From the NCBI RefSeq assembly GCF_027257955.1, contig NZ_JANZNQ010000001.1, positions 372,001-436,000 of the forward strand: a DNA stretch of 64,000 nt. The letters are read 5' to 3'. The translations under genes and the position numbers were made by a program. Of the stretch, positions 1-9,995 are shown one piece after another. Source of the DNA: Zhongshania aquatica. GTDB taxonomy: Bacteria; Pseudomonadota; Gammaproteobacteria; Pseudomonadales; Spongiibacteraceae. The notes beneath the pieces are model-generated. The model was not told the DNA's origin. It made no database searches and saw only the letters and a program-made list of their open reading frames with translations. How positions within the stretch are numbered: position 1 is the stretch's first letter; the number at the start of each line of letters is the position of its first letter.

Positions 1-608
1 AAAGCGAAACCGAGCAAGCGCACGGGTAACCACTCTAAGTAAAAGAGGGCAGTTGCAGCACGGTCACGGTCTTCCTGTTTTAGCTCATTGTCGTTCACCA
101 GTAAAAATAACAAGCGATACGCAAACGCCGCCGCCGGGCCTGCAAACACAAACCAGAACACCACGGCGAACCAGCGCTCAAATCCTTGGTAAAATACCGC
201 TTTGCGAACGCTGTGATGGAGTTGAAGGGCGTTATCTGCGCCATTCTCACAAAGCTCAGAGCTGAATCCACGGCCATGCTGGTAAGCACCTTCTAAATCT
301 CCGCGTTGCCAGCTATTTAAATAGAGCTTAAGAAGAATCTGAAAATCGCCACGGCCTAAGCTATAGAGCAATAAAGCAAGGCTCAGTAAAAATACCGGAA
401 GGCCAAACAGCAACGGCGCTAACAACCAAAGCACAACGAAAACAGCGATCACCGGCAAGGCTATCAAGAGCAGTAAACGCAGCGTGCTATTTGCTACACC
501 TGCGGTCATATCGCGGTAGCGCGCAAACCAATGGTCTTCTTGAATAACGCCGCCACTACCCCAAAACTGCACCGCCGCCCAAGCAATTAGTATGGCAAAA
601 AATTCCAT
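1..608 (-). CDS. ampE: AmpE-like inner membrane protein, C-terminus cut by window edge
   Basis: The minus-strand frame is open from an ATG at 608 to the window edge, giving about 202 residues without a stop. The product begins MEFFAILIAWAAVQFWGSGG and has several strongly hydrophobic stretches, including one rich in LLLLIALPVIAVFVVLWLL. This fits AmpE, the inner membrane protein encoded after AmpD and linked to beta-lactamase regulation and peptidoglycan recycling signalling. The start lies 3 nt after the ampD stop, so the two genes are probably co-transcribed. The missing C-terminus is an effect of the window border, not a sign of a pseudogene. Confidence 0.85.
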   Translation of the reverse strand, partial: MEFFAILIAWAAVQFWGSGGVIQEDHWFARYRDMTAGVANSTLRLLLLIALPVIAVFVVLWLLAPLLFGLPVFLLSLALLLYSLGRGDFQILLKLYLNSWQRGDLEGAYQHGRGFSSELCENGADNALQLHHSVRKAVFYQGFERWFAVVFWFVFAGPAAAFAYRLLFLLVNDNELKQEDRDRAATALFYLEWLPVRLLGFA

Positions 609-611
609 GAT

Positions 612-1160
612 CTATCCCAATTCATTCTTATAGTATGCCCAATCAAAGGCAGAACCAGGGTCAGTTTTACGACCCGGCGCTATATCACAATGACCAACTA
701 TACGTGCAGATGAGATAGCCGGATAGTAGGCCCTTAGGCTTTCTGTTACCGCAATTAACTCGCGATATTGAGCGTCGGTATAAGGTATGTCGTCCGCACC
801 CTCTAGCTCTACGCCAATACTAAAATCATTACAATTCTCTCGCCCGTCAAACCGAGATACTCCGGCGTGCCATGCTCGGTCATTAAAAGACACAAACTGA
901 TGTATGCCGCCTTCGCGATCGATAAACAAATGGGAGGACACCTGCAGACCATTTAGATCTGAAAAGCTGTCGTGAACACTGCAATCTAAACAATTAGTGA
1001 ACAGTGCATGCACATAGGGACCACCAAATTGCCCCGCTGGCAAACTAATATTATGAATAACGAGCAGGCTAATATCTGCGCCATCAGGCCGCTGATTATA
1101 ATTTGGCGAGGGATGCCTAGCGGCATTGGCTAGCCAGCCCGATGGCTCTATAAGGTACAT
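612..1160 (-). CDS. ampD: 1,6-anhydro-N-acetylmuramyl-L-alanine amidase AmpD
   Basis: This 182-residue protein matches AmpD, the cytosolic zinc amidase that cleaves the peptide from anhydromuropeptides during cell-wall recycling. Visible family features are LLVIHNISLP with the first zinc histidine, the segment SSHLFIDREGGIHQFVSFNDRAWHAG, the IGVELEG strand, and IVGHCDIAPGRKTDPG near the C-terminus carrying the second zinc histidine and an aspartate ligand. The length equals that of typical AmpD (about 180-190 aa), and there is no signal peptide, as expected for a cytoplasmic enzyme. It is followed after 3 nt by ampE. Loss of AmpD in related bacteria raises AmpC through AmpR, but no ampC or ampR is in this window. 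Confidence 0.95.
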   Translation of the reverse strand: MYLIEPSGWLANAARHPSPNYNQRPDGADISLLVIHNISLPAGQFGGPYVHALFTNCLDCSVHDSFSDLNGLQVSSHLFIDREGGIHQFVSFNDRAWHAGVSRFDGRENCNDFSIGVELEGADDIPYTDAQYRELIAVTESLRAYYPAISSARIVGHCDIAPGRKTDPGSAFDWAYYKNELG

Positions 1161-1285
1161 GTTTCATCGCCCAATACAGTCTGTGCGTTCATCGCTGGAT
1201 CACCAAAACAGTAACAGCGTTAATCGCTAGAGCTTACCGCGCCCAGCGTAACGCTGTAAAACCGCGCTAGCTTGGCCATTCATTG

Positions 1286-2176
1286 TTAGGCGTTCTCGCT
1301 AAAGGCTGCGTTAACCCCATCGCCAAGCAGCCGCAGCAACCCCTCTTGTACCATTGTAGCGACTAACTCGCCTGTTTCAGCATACACATGCCCCATCACC
1401 AAGGCACGATCACCAAAGCAGCTGGCACTATGCATATCATACAAATGCCAATTATTCAGATTAACAGGGCGATGAATCCACATTGTGTGGTTCAGAGTGG
1501 CCATCTGAGAAGCCTGTGATGTAATTTGATTTCGATACGGCAGAGATGCCGTGCGAATAAAATTATGGTCACTAATAAACGCCAACATCGACCGCTGCAT
1601 GGCAGGGTCATCGGGCACGTCATGTTTTGCCTTCATCCACATACGTTGCACCGCTGGGCGATTGTTTAACTCTAAATACGAGGGCAGCTCTAAACACCTG
1701 AAATCAAAAACACTATTGGTCGCCAAAAACTCGTAGAGCCGATGTAAGCCGAGTTCGTCAAATGCCTTGCGATAGGATTCCATGGTGCGGAAAGAATCTG
1801 GCGGCAACACCTCAGGCATTTTTGGCTGCAGATTAAAGCCCTCAGCCTCGATATGAAAGGACGCCTCTAACGTGAGCAACACTCGCCCTTGCTGTTTCGC
1901 AGTGACTCGCCGCACACTAAAATTTCGTCCATCTCGAAGGTTGGCAACCTTAAAATGAATCGCCCCCTCCAAGTTGCCGGCGCGCAGGAATTGAGCGCTT
2001 AGTGAATGACAGAGTCGTCCCTCTACTGTTTGATTTGCCGCCGACAAGGCCTGCCCCAATACCTGACCACCATAAATGTGATTCTTTGCCGCGGAATAGC
2101 GGCTGTAACCAACAAATTCATTGCTGGCGATTCGCTCTAGCATCAAGTGAGAAATAAAATCGTCAACTAAGCTCAT
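1286..2176 (-). CDS. tesB: acyl-CoA thioesterase II (TesB family)
   Basis: The 296-residue protein has the double hot-dog architecture of TesB, which hydrolyses medium- and long-chain acyl-CoA to free fatty acid and CoA. The family triad can be placed: the aspartate in FISDHNFIRTA, the threonine in MATLNHTMWIHRP, and the glutamine in MVQEGLLR near the C-terminus. The N-terminal half carries IYGGQVLGQALSAA and HSLSAQFLRAG, both typical. It is a single gene on the minus strand with 125 nt to ampD downstream. The fadH-type gene a few kilobases away would fit a fatty-acid-using lifestyle, but there is no operon link. Confidence 0.9.
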   Translation of the reverse strand: MSLVDDFISHLMLERIASNEFVGYSRYSAAKNHIYGGQVLGQALSAANQTVEGRLCHSLSAQFLRAGNLEGAIHFKVANLRDGRNFSVRRVTAKQQGRVLLTLEASFHIEAEGFNLQPKMPEVLPPDSFRTMESYRKAFDELGLHRLYEFLATNSVFDFRCLELPSYLELNNRPAVQRMWMKAKHDVPDDPAMQRSMLAFISDHNFIRTASLPYRNQITSQASQMATLNHTMWIHRPVNLNNWHLYDMHSASCFGDRALVMGHVYAETGELVATMVQEGLLRLLGDGVNAAFSENA

Positions 2177-2351
2177 AAACGTTCCTAAATTCTGAGCGTT
2201 TAGAATACAGGAGTGATCGCCGTAAATCGCAACCTTTGACCAACAATCAGGCCATTATTTAGCAGGCGTACAAGGTCAGATGAAATTTGATATTATTTTG
2301 CCGATCTTTAGTGAACATCGTCCAAGAATAGCAACAAACATGGAGACATAC

Positions 2352-3353
2352 ATGCGCGCCATTACCATCAATAAGCCCTCGTCACTCGACACCCTTAGTG
2401 TTATCGAATCACCCGAGCCCACACCGGGTCATGGCGAGATCGTGGTGCAATGGCGGGCAAGCTCATTAAATTACCATGATTACCTGGTAGCGATCGGCAT
2501 GATTCCTGTCGTTGACGGACGCATACCACTGTCTGACGGCGCCGGTGACGTTGTCGCCATTGGTGAAGGCGTCACAAAATGGAAGGTCGGCGATAAGGTC
2601 ATGTCTGCCTTTTTCCCCAATTGGATAGAGGGCAAGGTCAATAAATCCAAGACCCTCGCCCTCTTTGGCGACACCGTTGACGGCTGCGCCGCCGATAAAT
2701 CTTGTATCGGGCAGGATTCCGTATCACGCATGCCAGATGGATATAGCTATGCAGAAGCCGCGACACTGCCCTGCGCTGCGTTGACAGCATGGCGCGCACT
2801 TATTGTCGAAGGCAATTTACAAGCGGGCGATACGGTATTGGTAGAAGGTACAGGTGGCATGTCAGTGTTTGCCCTGCAAATTGCCAAAGCAGCGGGCGCC
2901 TATGTGTACGCGACCACCTCTTGCGATGACAAAATTGATCAACTTAAAAAGCTTGGCGCAGACACCATCATCAATTACAAAACCGACCCAAAATGGGGCT
3001 CAACCATACACAAACTTTCTAATGGCGGTGTAGACCATGTGTTAGACATTGGCGGGAGCACCACCCTCAACCACTCAATTGATGCGGCCAAAGTTGGCGG
3101 CCACATTTCACTCATCGGCATACTCGGCGGTTTCACGGCAGAGATGATGCTGCCGAAAATATTCGGCAAGCACATACGAATGACAGGTCTTTCTGTGGGT
3201 AGCGTCGAAATGCAAAATGCGATGGTAAAAGCGATCAACATCTCTGGTCTGCGCCCGATCATCGACCGCAGCTTTGCTTTTCAGGAACTCGGCACGGCAT
3301 TCCGCTACCAAGAAACTGGAAAGCACTTTGGTAAAATTGTTATTGAGTATTAA
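2352..3353 (+). CDS. zinc-independent medium-chain dehydrogenase/reductase (quinone oxidoreductase-like)
   Basis: The 333-residue product begins MRAITINKPSSLDTLSVIES. It shows a GroES-like N-terminal domain (GEIVVQWRASSLNYHDYLVAIG, then PLSDGAGDVVAIGEGV) and a Rossmann domain around VLVEGTGGMSVFALQIAKAAGA. The structural-zinc cysteine cluster of classical alcohol dehydrogenases is absent, so it belongs with the NAD(P)H:quinone or zinc-free oxidoreductases. I chose the ATG at 2352 because GGAG sits 6 nt upstream. An in-frame ATG at 2340 and a frame open back to 2280 exist, but the extra residues do not look like the family. The substrate cannot be told. The 3' end overlaps the convergent HAD gene by 14 nt. 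Confidence 0.8.
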   Translation: MRAITINKPSSLDTLSVIESPEPTPGHGEIVVQWRASSLNYHDYLVAIGMIPVVDGRIPLSDGAGDVVAIGEGVTKWKVGDKVMSAFFPNWIEGKVNKSKTLALFGDTVDGCAADKSCIGQDSVSRMPDGYSYAEAATLPCAALTAWRALIVEGNLQAGDTVLVEGTGGMSVFALQIAKAAGAYVYATTSCDDKIDQLKKLGADTIINYKTDPKWGSTIHKLSNGGVDHVLDIGGSTTLNHSIDAAKVGGHISLIGILGGFTAEMMLPKIFGKHIRMTGLSVGSVEMQNAMVKAINISGLRPIIDRSFAFQELGTAFRYQETGKHFGKIVIEY

Positions 3354-3942
3354 TTGCTAACGTTAAAAAATTCCTTAACTGATCGAAATGGCGGATAGAC
3401 ATATCTGCCTCATTCGCAAAACTGGCGACCCCACTTGGATCATACAAGCAACTTCTCATTCCCGCCGCCCTTGCAGCATGCAAGTCGTAAATATAATCAC
3501 CAACATAAATCGCGTTTTCCGGCAATATCGAAAATCGCTCAGCTAAAAACAACAAGCCAGAGGGATCGGGCTTCGCTGGCGCATCTTCACGGGTAATTAC
3601 ATTAGCTATTGGTATTGCCAAGCGAGCACGACAAACCTCAAACGCAGCACGGGTGTTGCGCGTCACAATACCTACTGGAATCCTAGCGGCAGCCAAGGCC
3701 GCAAGTAAGTCCTGTGCGCCAGGCATCCAGGTCGATACTTCAGCCCCTGCCATTTCAAATTCATGAATGGTTTGCTCAGCGGCAGCCCGCTGTATTGGGC
3801 TGGGTAATGCAGCTAAATAGGCAAGTAAATCGACATCAGCTGGCCACGCCAGTGCCTCACGCAACACCTGAAAATCTAAGCCAGAATCGACAAGTGTGCC
3901 GTCTAGATCAAATAGTACTGCTGAAACATTTGCTAAGGTCAT
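3340..3942 (-). CDS. HAD-superfamily phosphatase (phosphoglycolate phosphatase-like)
   Basis: This 200-residue protein carries all four HAD motifs: VLFDLDGTLVDSG near the N-terminus (nucleophile and acid aspartates), GIVTRNTRAA (motif II threonine), KPDPSG (motif III lysine) and YVGDYIYDLHAARAAG (motif IV acidic residues). The cap is the small alpha-helical type of subfamily I, which includes Gph and similar sugar-phosphate phosphatases. It starts 1 nt after the stop of the ABC permease, so it is the third gene of a tight operon. That suggests a link with the exported or processed substrate, but none is known. The 3' end overlaps the convergent oxidoreductase by 14 nt. Confidence 0.8.
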   Translation of the reverse strand: MTLANVSAVLFDLDGTLVDSGLDFQVLREALAWPADVDLLAYLAALPSPIQRAAAEQTIHEFEMAGAEVSTWMPGAQDLLAALAAARIPVGIVTRNTRAAFEVCRARLAIPIANVITREDAPAKPDPSGLLFLAERFSILPENAIYVGDYIYDLHAARAAGMRSCLYDPSGVASFANEADMSIRHFDQLRNFLTLAINTQ

Positions 3943-3943
3943 A

Positions 3944-4705
3944 TCAATTTTTTAGACGATAACCAGTACGGAATATCCAATAAATTCCAAGTAAACACAG
4001 TCCAAGGAACACTAGAATCATCGCCACACTTACACCGACATTGACGTCGGCAACACCATAAAAACTCCACCGAAAGGCGCTGATTAAATACACCACCGGA
4101 TTCGCCAAGGTGATGGTTTGCCAGAGCGGTGGCAACATTCCAATTGAATAAAAACTACCACCAAGAAAGGTGAGTGGCGTCACGATGAGCATTGGCACTA
4201 CCTGCAGCTTCTCGAAACCGTCCGCCCAAATACCAATAATAAAACCAAACATACTAAACGTCGCCGCCGTCACTACCAGGAACGTCACCATCCAGAATGG
4301 ATGGGCGACGTGGTAATCCACAAACAAATTTGCGGTAAGCAGAATAATACTGCCAACAATGACGGACTTGGTCGTTGCCGCTCCTACATAGCCCAGTACA
4401 ATTTCTCGCATGGAGATCGGCGCCGACAAAAGCTCATAGATCGTGCCATTGTATTTCGGGAAATAAATACCAAAGGAGGCGTTGGCAATACTTTCCGTCA
4501 ATAGCGCCAACATTACTAAACCGGGAATAATAAACGCCGCATAGCTCACACCATCAATCTCAACCATGCGCGAACCGATGGCGGAACCGAACACCACAAA
4601 ATACAGTGAGGTAGAAATAACGGGAGACGCAATGCTCTGCATAATCGTCCGCCAAGTACGGTGCAATTCAAATTTATATATCGCCTTAACCGCATGAAAA
4701 TTCAT
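3944..4705 (-). CDS. ABC-2 type transporter permease
   Basis: The 253-residue protein has six predicted membrane segments. It includes [11 protein letters not shown], a segment around [25 protein letters not shown], and [38 protein letters not shown], the signature of ABC-2 family export permeases (YadH/NodJ-like). It overlaps the upstream ATPase gene by 4 nt (ATGA), so translation is likely coupled. Together they form a two-component exporter working at the inner membrane. The substrate is not evident from the sequence. Confidence 0.88.
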   Translation of the reverse strand: MNFHAVKAIYKFELHRTWRTIMQSIASPVISTSLYFVVFGSAIGSRMVEIDGVSYAAFIIPGLVMLALLTESIANASFGIYFPKYNGTIYELLSAPISMREIVLGYVGAATTKSVIVGSIILLTANLFVDYHVAHPFWMVTFLVVTAATFSMFGFIIGIWADGFEKLQVVPMLIVTPLTFLGGSFYSIGMLPPLWQTITLANPVVYLISAFRWSFYGVADVNVGVSVAMILVFLGLCLLGIYWIFRTGYRLKN

Positions 4706-5652
4706 TCTGCAGCCTCCGCTGACGCTCTTTCTGTAACCAAGCTCACAAATATTTCCTCTAAAGAACGCTGCTTAGAATGTATGTCTTTGTAATCGATACC
4801 GTGCTCATCTAACCGTCTGAATAAATCGGCAATACCGGTTTGATCACCTTGAGTGTCAAAGTGATAAATTAATTCTAAACCGTCCTGCGTGAGCGACAGC
4901 GGGTAGGCCTTCAGTTCTGTGGGCAGGTCGAGCAGCGGCTTCTGCAACTGTAAACGTAATTGCTTCTGACCGAGTTTTTCCATCAGCACATCTTTTTCTT
5001 CCACCAAAATAAGCTTGCCGCGACTGATCACACCAATGCGATCTGCCATTTCTTCCGCTTCTTCTATGTAGTGAGTGGTTAATATGATGGTAACGCCACG
5101 TTCGCGAAGCCCGCGAACCATCTCCCACATATCTCGGCGCAGCTCAACATCAACACCGGCGGTTGGTTCATCAAGGAATAAAATCTCCGGCTCGTGGGAC
5201 AGGGCTTTGGCAATCATCACCCGACGCTTCATACCACCAGACAACTCCATAATGCGGGAGTCGCGCTTTTCCCACAGCGAAAGCTGCCGCAGAATTTGTT
5301 CGATATAGGCCTTGTTTGGCGCGCGACCAAACAGGCCGCGGCTAAAATTAACCGTCGAAATAACGCTCTCAAAACCGTCAGTACACAATTCTTGAGGTAC
5401 CAAGCCAATCTTGCTACGCGCGGCACGAAAGTCCCGGATGATGTCATGACCACCGGCAGTAATAACGCCAGAGCTCGGATTCACGATGCCACATATAATG
5501 CTGATCATCGTAGTCTTACCAGCACCGTTGGGGCCTAGCAGCGCGAATATTTCACCGCGTCGAATATCTAAAGAAACGTCGTTTAGCGCCTGAAAACCAG
5601 AGTCGTATATTTTGTTCAAATGTTGAACGCTTATAATGGGTGACACATGCAC
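4702..5652 (-). CDS. ABC-2 type transporter ATP-binding protein
   Basis: This 316-residue ATPase shows the Walker A motif [11 protein letters not shown], a Q-loop in GLVPQELC, the signature LSGGMKRRV, Walker [14 protein letters not shown] and the switch histidine in [18 protein letters not shown]. The domain after about residue 220 is a C-terminal extension typical of CcmA/NodI/YadG-type exporters. It is the first gene of an ATPase-permease-phosphatase operon on the minus strand. The TetR gene upstream (5789-6373) is transcribed toward it across 136 nt, so that regulator could also control this operon, but this is inference. Confidence 0.92.
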   Translation of the reverse strand: MHVSPIISVQHLNKIYDSGFQALNDVSLDIRRGEIFALLGPNGAGKTTMISIICGIVNPSSGVITAGGHDIIRDFRAARSKIGLVPQELCTDGFESVISTVNFSRGLFGRAPNKAYIEQILRQLSLWEKRDSRIMELSGGMKRRVMIAKALSHEPEILFLDEPTAGVDVELRRDMWEMVRGLRERGVTIILTTHYIEEAEEMADRIGVISRGKLILVEEKDVLMEKLGQKQLRLQLQKPLLDLPTELKAYPLSLTQDGLELIYHFDTQGDQTGIADLFRRLDEHGIDYKDIHSKQRSLEEIFVSLVTERASAEAAE

Positions 5653-5788
5653 TCCTCAATGACGACGGCTGAACTCAAAAACCGTAAGGGTAAATAAAAC
5701 GCACAAGAGTGTCGGCGATGCGCGCAAACTTGGCAAGTGCCCGCGCAGCAAGCCAACTTCTCACTACCAACAAAAATTTATCTCCACA

Positions 5789-6373
5789 TTAACGATCACT
5801 TAGCAATGCACCTTGCTGCCAAGCTGTCATTATTTCCTGCAAAACCGTGAGTGTCGGTGATACCGCTTTGACACTGCGCTGATCACGCACTCTTGAGGAA
5901 AGTCCCCAGAGTAAACTGAGTAAAAACTCTGCCTTGTGGTCTTCTGCAGAAATATTATCCGCTTTCAGTGCCTCGGAAAAAAATATTAGCAGATCGCTTT
6001 TAAACTTTGCGACCGCGACCAATGCTGATTCAGGCAAGTGATCACGACCCACAATAGTATTAACTAAAAGACAGCCATTCTTACGTAAACTATGGGAAGG
6101 TGATTTCTCAATATTACGAAAAAAATTGAGGATTGCAGCAACACTTGGCGACCCGAGCTGTTCGATGTCCTGCTGCACTGACGCAGCATAGCAAGTCAGC
6201 ACTTTTGCAAACAAAGCCTCTTTGTCGCCAAACGCGTTAATCAAACTACGTCCGCTCAGCCCTGTCTCACGCTCAAGCAACTGATAGCTGGTGCCGTCAA
6301 AACCATGCTGCCAAAACAACGTAGTCGCAACATCAAGTACGGCACCCTCTTCAAACGTCTTTTTTCGCCCCAT
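5789..6373 (-). CDS. TetR family transcriptional regulator
   Basis: The 194-residue product has an N-terminal TetR helix-turn-helix (AVLDVATTLFWQHGFDGTSYQLLERETGLSGRSLINAFGDKEALFAKVL). The recognition helix reads GRSLINAFGDKE where most family members have SxxxxYxHFxxK. The C-terminal ligand domain is not recognisable. The gene is divergent from a peroxiredoxin-like gene with 78 nt between the two starts. That is the classic arrangement for a TetR that represses its neighbour and itself. A perfect 10-bp palindrome lies in that gap. Confidence 0.88.
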   Translation of the reverse strand: MGRKKTFEEGAVLDVATTLFWQHGFDGTSYQLLERETGLSGRSLINAFGDKEALFAKVLTCYAASVQQDIEQLGSPSVAAILNFFRNIEKSPSHSLRKNGCLLVNTIVGRDHLPESALVAVAKFKSDLLIFFSEALKADNISAEDHKAEFLLSLLWGLSSRVRDQRSVKAVSPTLTVLQEIMTAWQQGALLSDR

Positions 6374-6386
6374 TTACTACAATGCC

Positions 6387-6422
6387 TATTGCAATATAAA
6401 ACTCTGCGGCTATATTACACTG
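6387..6422. promoter_or_regulatory. candidate TetR operator between divergent genes
   Basis: The 78-nt gap between the TetR start (6373) and the peroxiredoxin-like start (6452) contains the perfect palindrome TATTGCAATA at 6387-6396. The longer arm TATTGCAATATA (6387-6398) has an imperfect inverted partner TATATTACACTG at 6411-6422, matching at 9 of 12 positions. TetR proteins usually bind such sites between divergent promoters. The assignment to this regulator is inference from position only. Confidence 0.4.
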
Positions 6423-6451
6423 ACCATTGCAAAAAATCATGGGAAAATCTT

Positions 6452-7015
6452 ATGAGCAGAATCAACGTTGGTGATTGCATCAGCGAGCTAAATTTGCCCG
6501 CCATTGACGGTAGGCTCTTCTCAATAGAGCAGGTCGCCGGTAGGCGCTATCTACTATCATTTTTTCGGTTTGCGGGCTGCCCATTCTGCAATATGCGCGT
6601 CCACGAGCTAGTAAAACACTACGCCGATTTTGGACCCAACTTCACGGTGGTGGGGATTTTTGATTCTTCACTGGAAAATCTTCAACGCCATGCCGAGGAT
6701 CATCATGCACCCTTTGCATTATTAGCAGATGCAGACAACGTTTATTATCGCCGCTTTGGCGTAGAACGTTCGGTATGGGGAGTTATTAAAGGCTTAGTGC
6801 TACGCCTGCCTCGGATCCTACATGCAGTATTCATTAAAGGTTTTATTCCCAGAACCATTCAGGGCAACATCACAACCATGCCGTTGAATATTCTGGTCGA
6901 CGAAAACGGCCGTGTGCAGTATGCCCACTACGGCCGCGATGAAGGTGATCATATACCGCTAATGGCGGTACGGGAGTTTGCCCTTTCAGGTAAGGTACCA
7001 CCGAACACGATATAA
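6452..7015 (+). CDS. peroxiredoxin-like thiol protein (AhpC/TSA superfamily)
   Basis: The 187-residue protein starts MSRINVGDCISELNLPAIDGR and has a thioredoxin-fold core with the CxxC-type centre FFRFAGCPFCNMRVHEL. It continues with FTVVGIFDSSLENLQRHAEDHHAPFALLAD and the cis-proline region TTMPLNILVDENGRVQYAHYGRDEGDH. It resembles the cytosolic peroxiredoxin-like redox proteins rather than a classical 2-Cys AhpC. I chose the ATG at 6452, preceded by GGGA 7 nt upstream. The frame is open back to 6305, but that stretch runs antisense through the TetR gene and is not protein-like. Its place opposite a TetR gene suggests induction by a small molecule or redox stress. Confidence 0.8.
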   Translation: MSRINVGDCISELNLPAIDGRLFSIEQVAGRRYLLSFFRFAGCPFCNMRVHELVKHYADFGPNFTVVGIFDSSLENLQRHAEDHHAPFALLADADNVYYRRFGVERSVWGVIKGLVLRLPRILHAVFIKGFIPRTIQGNITTMPLNILVDENGRVQYAHYGRDEGDHIPLMAVREFALSGKVPPNTI

Positions 7016-7063
7016 AAATCAGTGCGGCGTGAATACTGCGGGGAATCTATGGAATCGGCTTCG

Positions 7064-7711
7064 CTACGACGGAATATGAAGTTGCTGCCAAAACATCTTC
7101 GCGGCGGTATCACTCATGACATTAATAGCAGTTACATCAAGGTAAATACCGTCTATTAGCAAACGGCTCATACCATGCAAGGTTGACCAACTCACTTGCG
7201 CAAAACGCAGTGCATCGACATCTGTGTTACTCATGGACTGCTGCCATAGACGAACTTGCTCGATATAAGCTTTAAAGGCGTCATAGGCCTCAGACCTGAG
7301 CGAATCAGTCAATTGTTGAGACTTCCACAAGCGCGCACCAAACATCAGCTCATAATATTCTGCATTCTCAATTGAAAACTGCACATAGCGTTTTACAAAC
7401 AAACGCACCGCCGCCTCACTCATTTCACCCCCATCCACAAATGGTGGTGTTCTCACTACCTCCTGTAAGCGACGGAAACCCTCTTCGGCAACACCGCAAA
7501 GCAGAGCCTGCTTGTCAGTAAAGTGATGATAGGGTGCCGTGCGAGACACACCGAGGTTCTGGGCAAGCTTTCGCATCGACAAGCCAGACTCGCCCTCTTC
7601 TCTTAGTAAACGAGCGGCTTCGTCTAAAATTTGGCGACGTAGATCGCCATGGTGATAGGGCTTATCACTCACACTAGTTGTATCAATTAGAGCTTCTGGG
7701 CTATTCGTCAT
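7064..7711 (-). CDS. TetR/AcrR family transcriptional regulator (WHG-type C-terminal domain)
   Basis: The 215-residue product has a well-conserved TetR DNA-binding domain: YHHGDLRRQILDEAARLL, LSMRKLAQNLGVSRTAPYHHFTDKQALL. Its C-terminal domain, with YYELMFGARLW and SWSTLHGMSRLLIDG, matches the WHG-containing TetR group. It lies divergent from the fadH-type gene with 148 nt between the starts. Two copies of CTTGACACYGTCTA lie in that space, one overlapping a good promoter. I infer that this protein represses the reductase gene and perhaps itself. Confidence 0.9.
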   Translation of the reverse strand: MTNSPEALIDTTSVSDKPYHHGDLRRQILDEAARLLREEGESGLSMRKLAQNLGVSRTAPYHHFTDKQALLCGVAEEGFRRLQEVVRTPPFVDGGEMSEAAVRLFVKRYVQFSIENAEYYELMFGARLWKSQQLTDSLRSEAYDAFKAYIEQVRLWQQSMSNTDVDALRFAQVSWSTLHGMSRLLIDGIYLDVTAINVMSDTAAKMFWQQLHIPS

Positions 7712-7732
7712 ACCAGCAATTTACCAAGCAAT

Positions 7733-7783
7733 CTTGACACTGTCTATATTGAGCGCTAATCTCAGCAAACTTGACACCGTCTA
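7733..7783 (+). promoter_or_regulatory. promoter with two direct-repeat operator candidates
   Basis: The motif CTTGACACYGTCTA occurs twice, at 7733-7746 (Y=T) and 7770-7783 (Y=C), 37 nt apart in the same orientation. The first copy contains the palindrome GACACTGTC. It also supplies a perfect -35 hexamer TTGACA (7734-7739), followed after 17 nt by TAATCT (7757-7762). A protein on the repeats would therefore block this promoter, which points to the reductase gene starting at 7860. GGAG at 7847-7850 is the ribosome binding site of that gene. Confidence 0.6.
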
Positions 7784-7790
7784 GTTGTGA

Positions 7791-9875
<2,085 letters not shown>

Positions 9876-9881
9876 AAAAAC

Positions 9882-9909
9882 TGCGGGGTATGGCATCTGC
9901 CGTCCCGCA
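9882..9909 (+). terminator. hairpin after the dienoyl-CoA reductase gene
   Basis: TGCGGG (9882-9887) pairs with CCCGCA (9904-9909), with an inner GGCA/TGCC pairing. No T-run follows, so it is only a weak candidate for an intrinsic terminator. Confidence 0.35.
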
Positions 9910-9995
9910 ATCACCGTATCAAGTAAGTGTTTCTAAACAGAGGCCGCCATTCAATGTGCGGCACAACCATGGCTAATGACGCCGCGCTTTCAAAA

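Noticed and set aside
1-608. ampE as a truncated pseudogene
   Set aside because: The frame is intact up to the window edge; truncation is due to the cut of the window.
2280-2351. N-terminal extension of the medium-chain oxidoreductase
   Set aside because: The extra residues are not family-like, and GGAG is correctly placed for the ATG at 2352.
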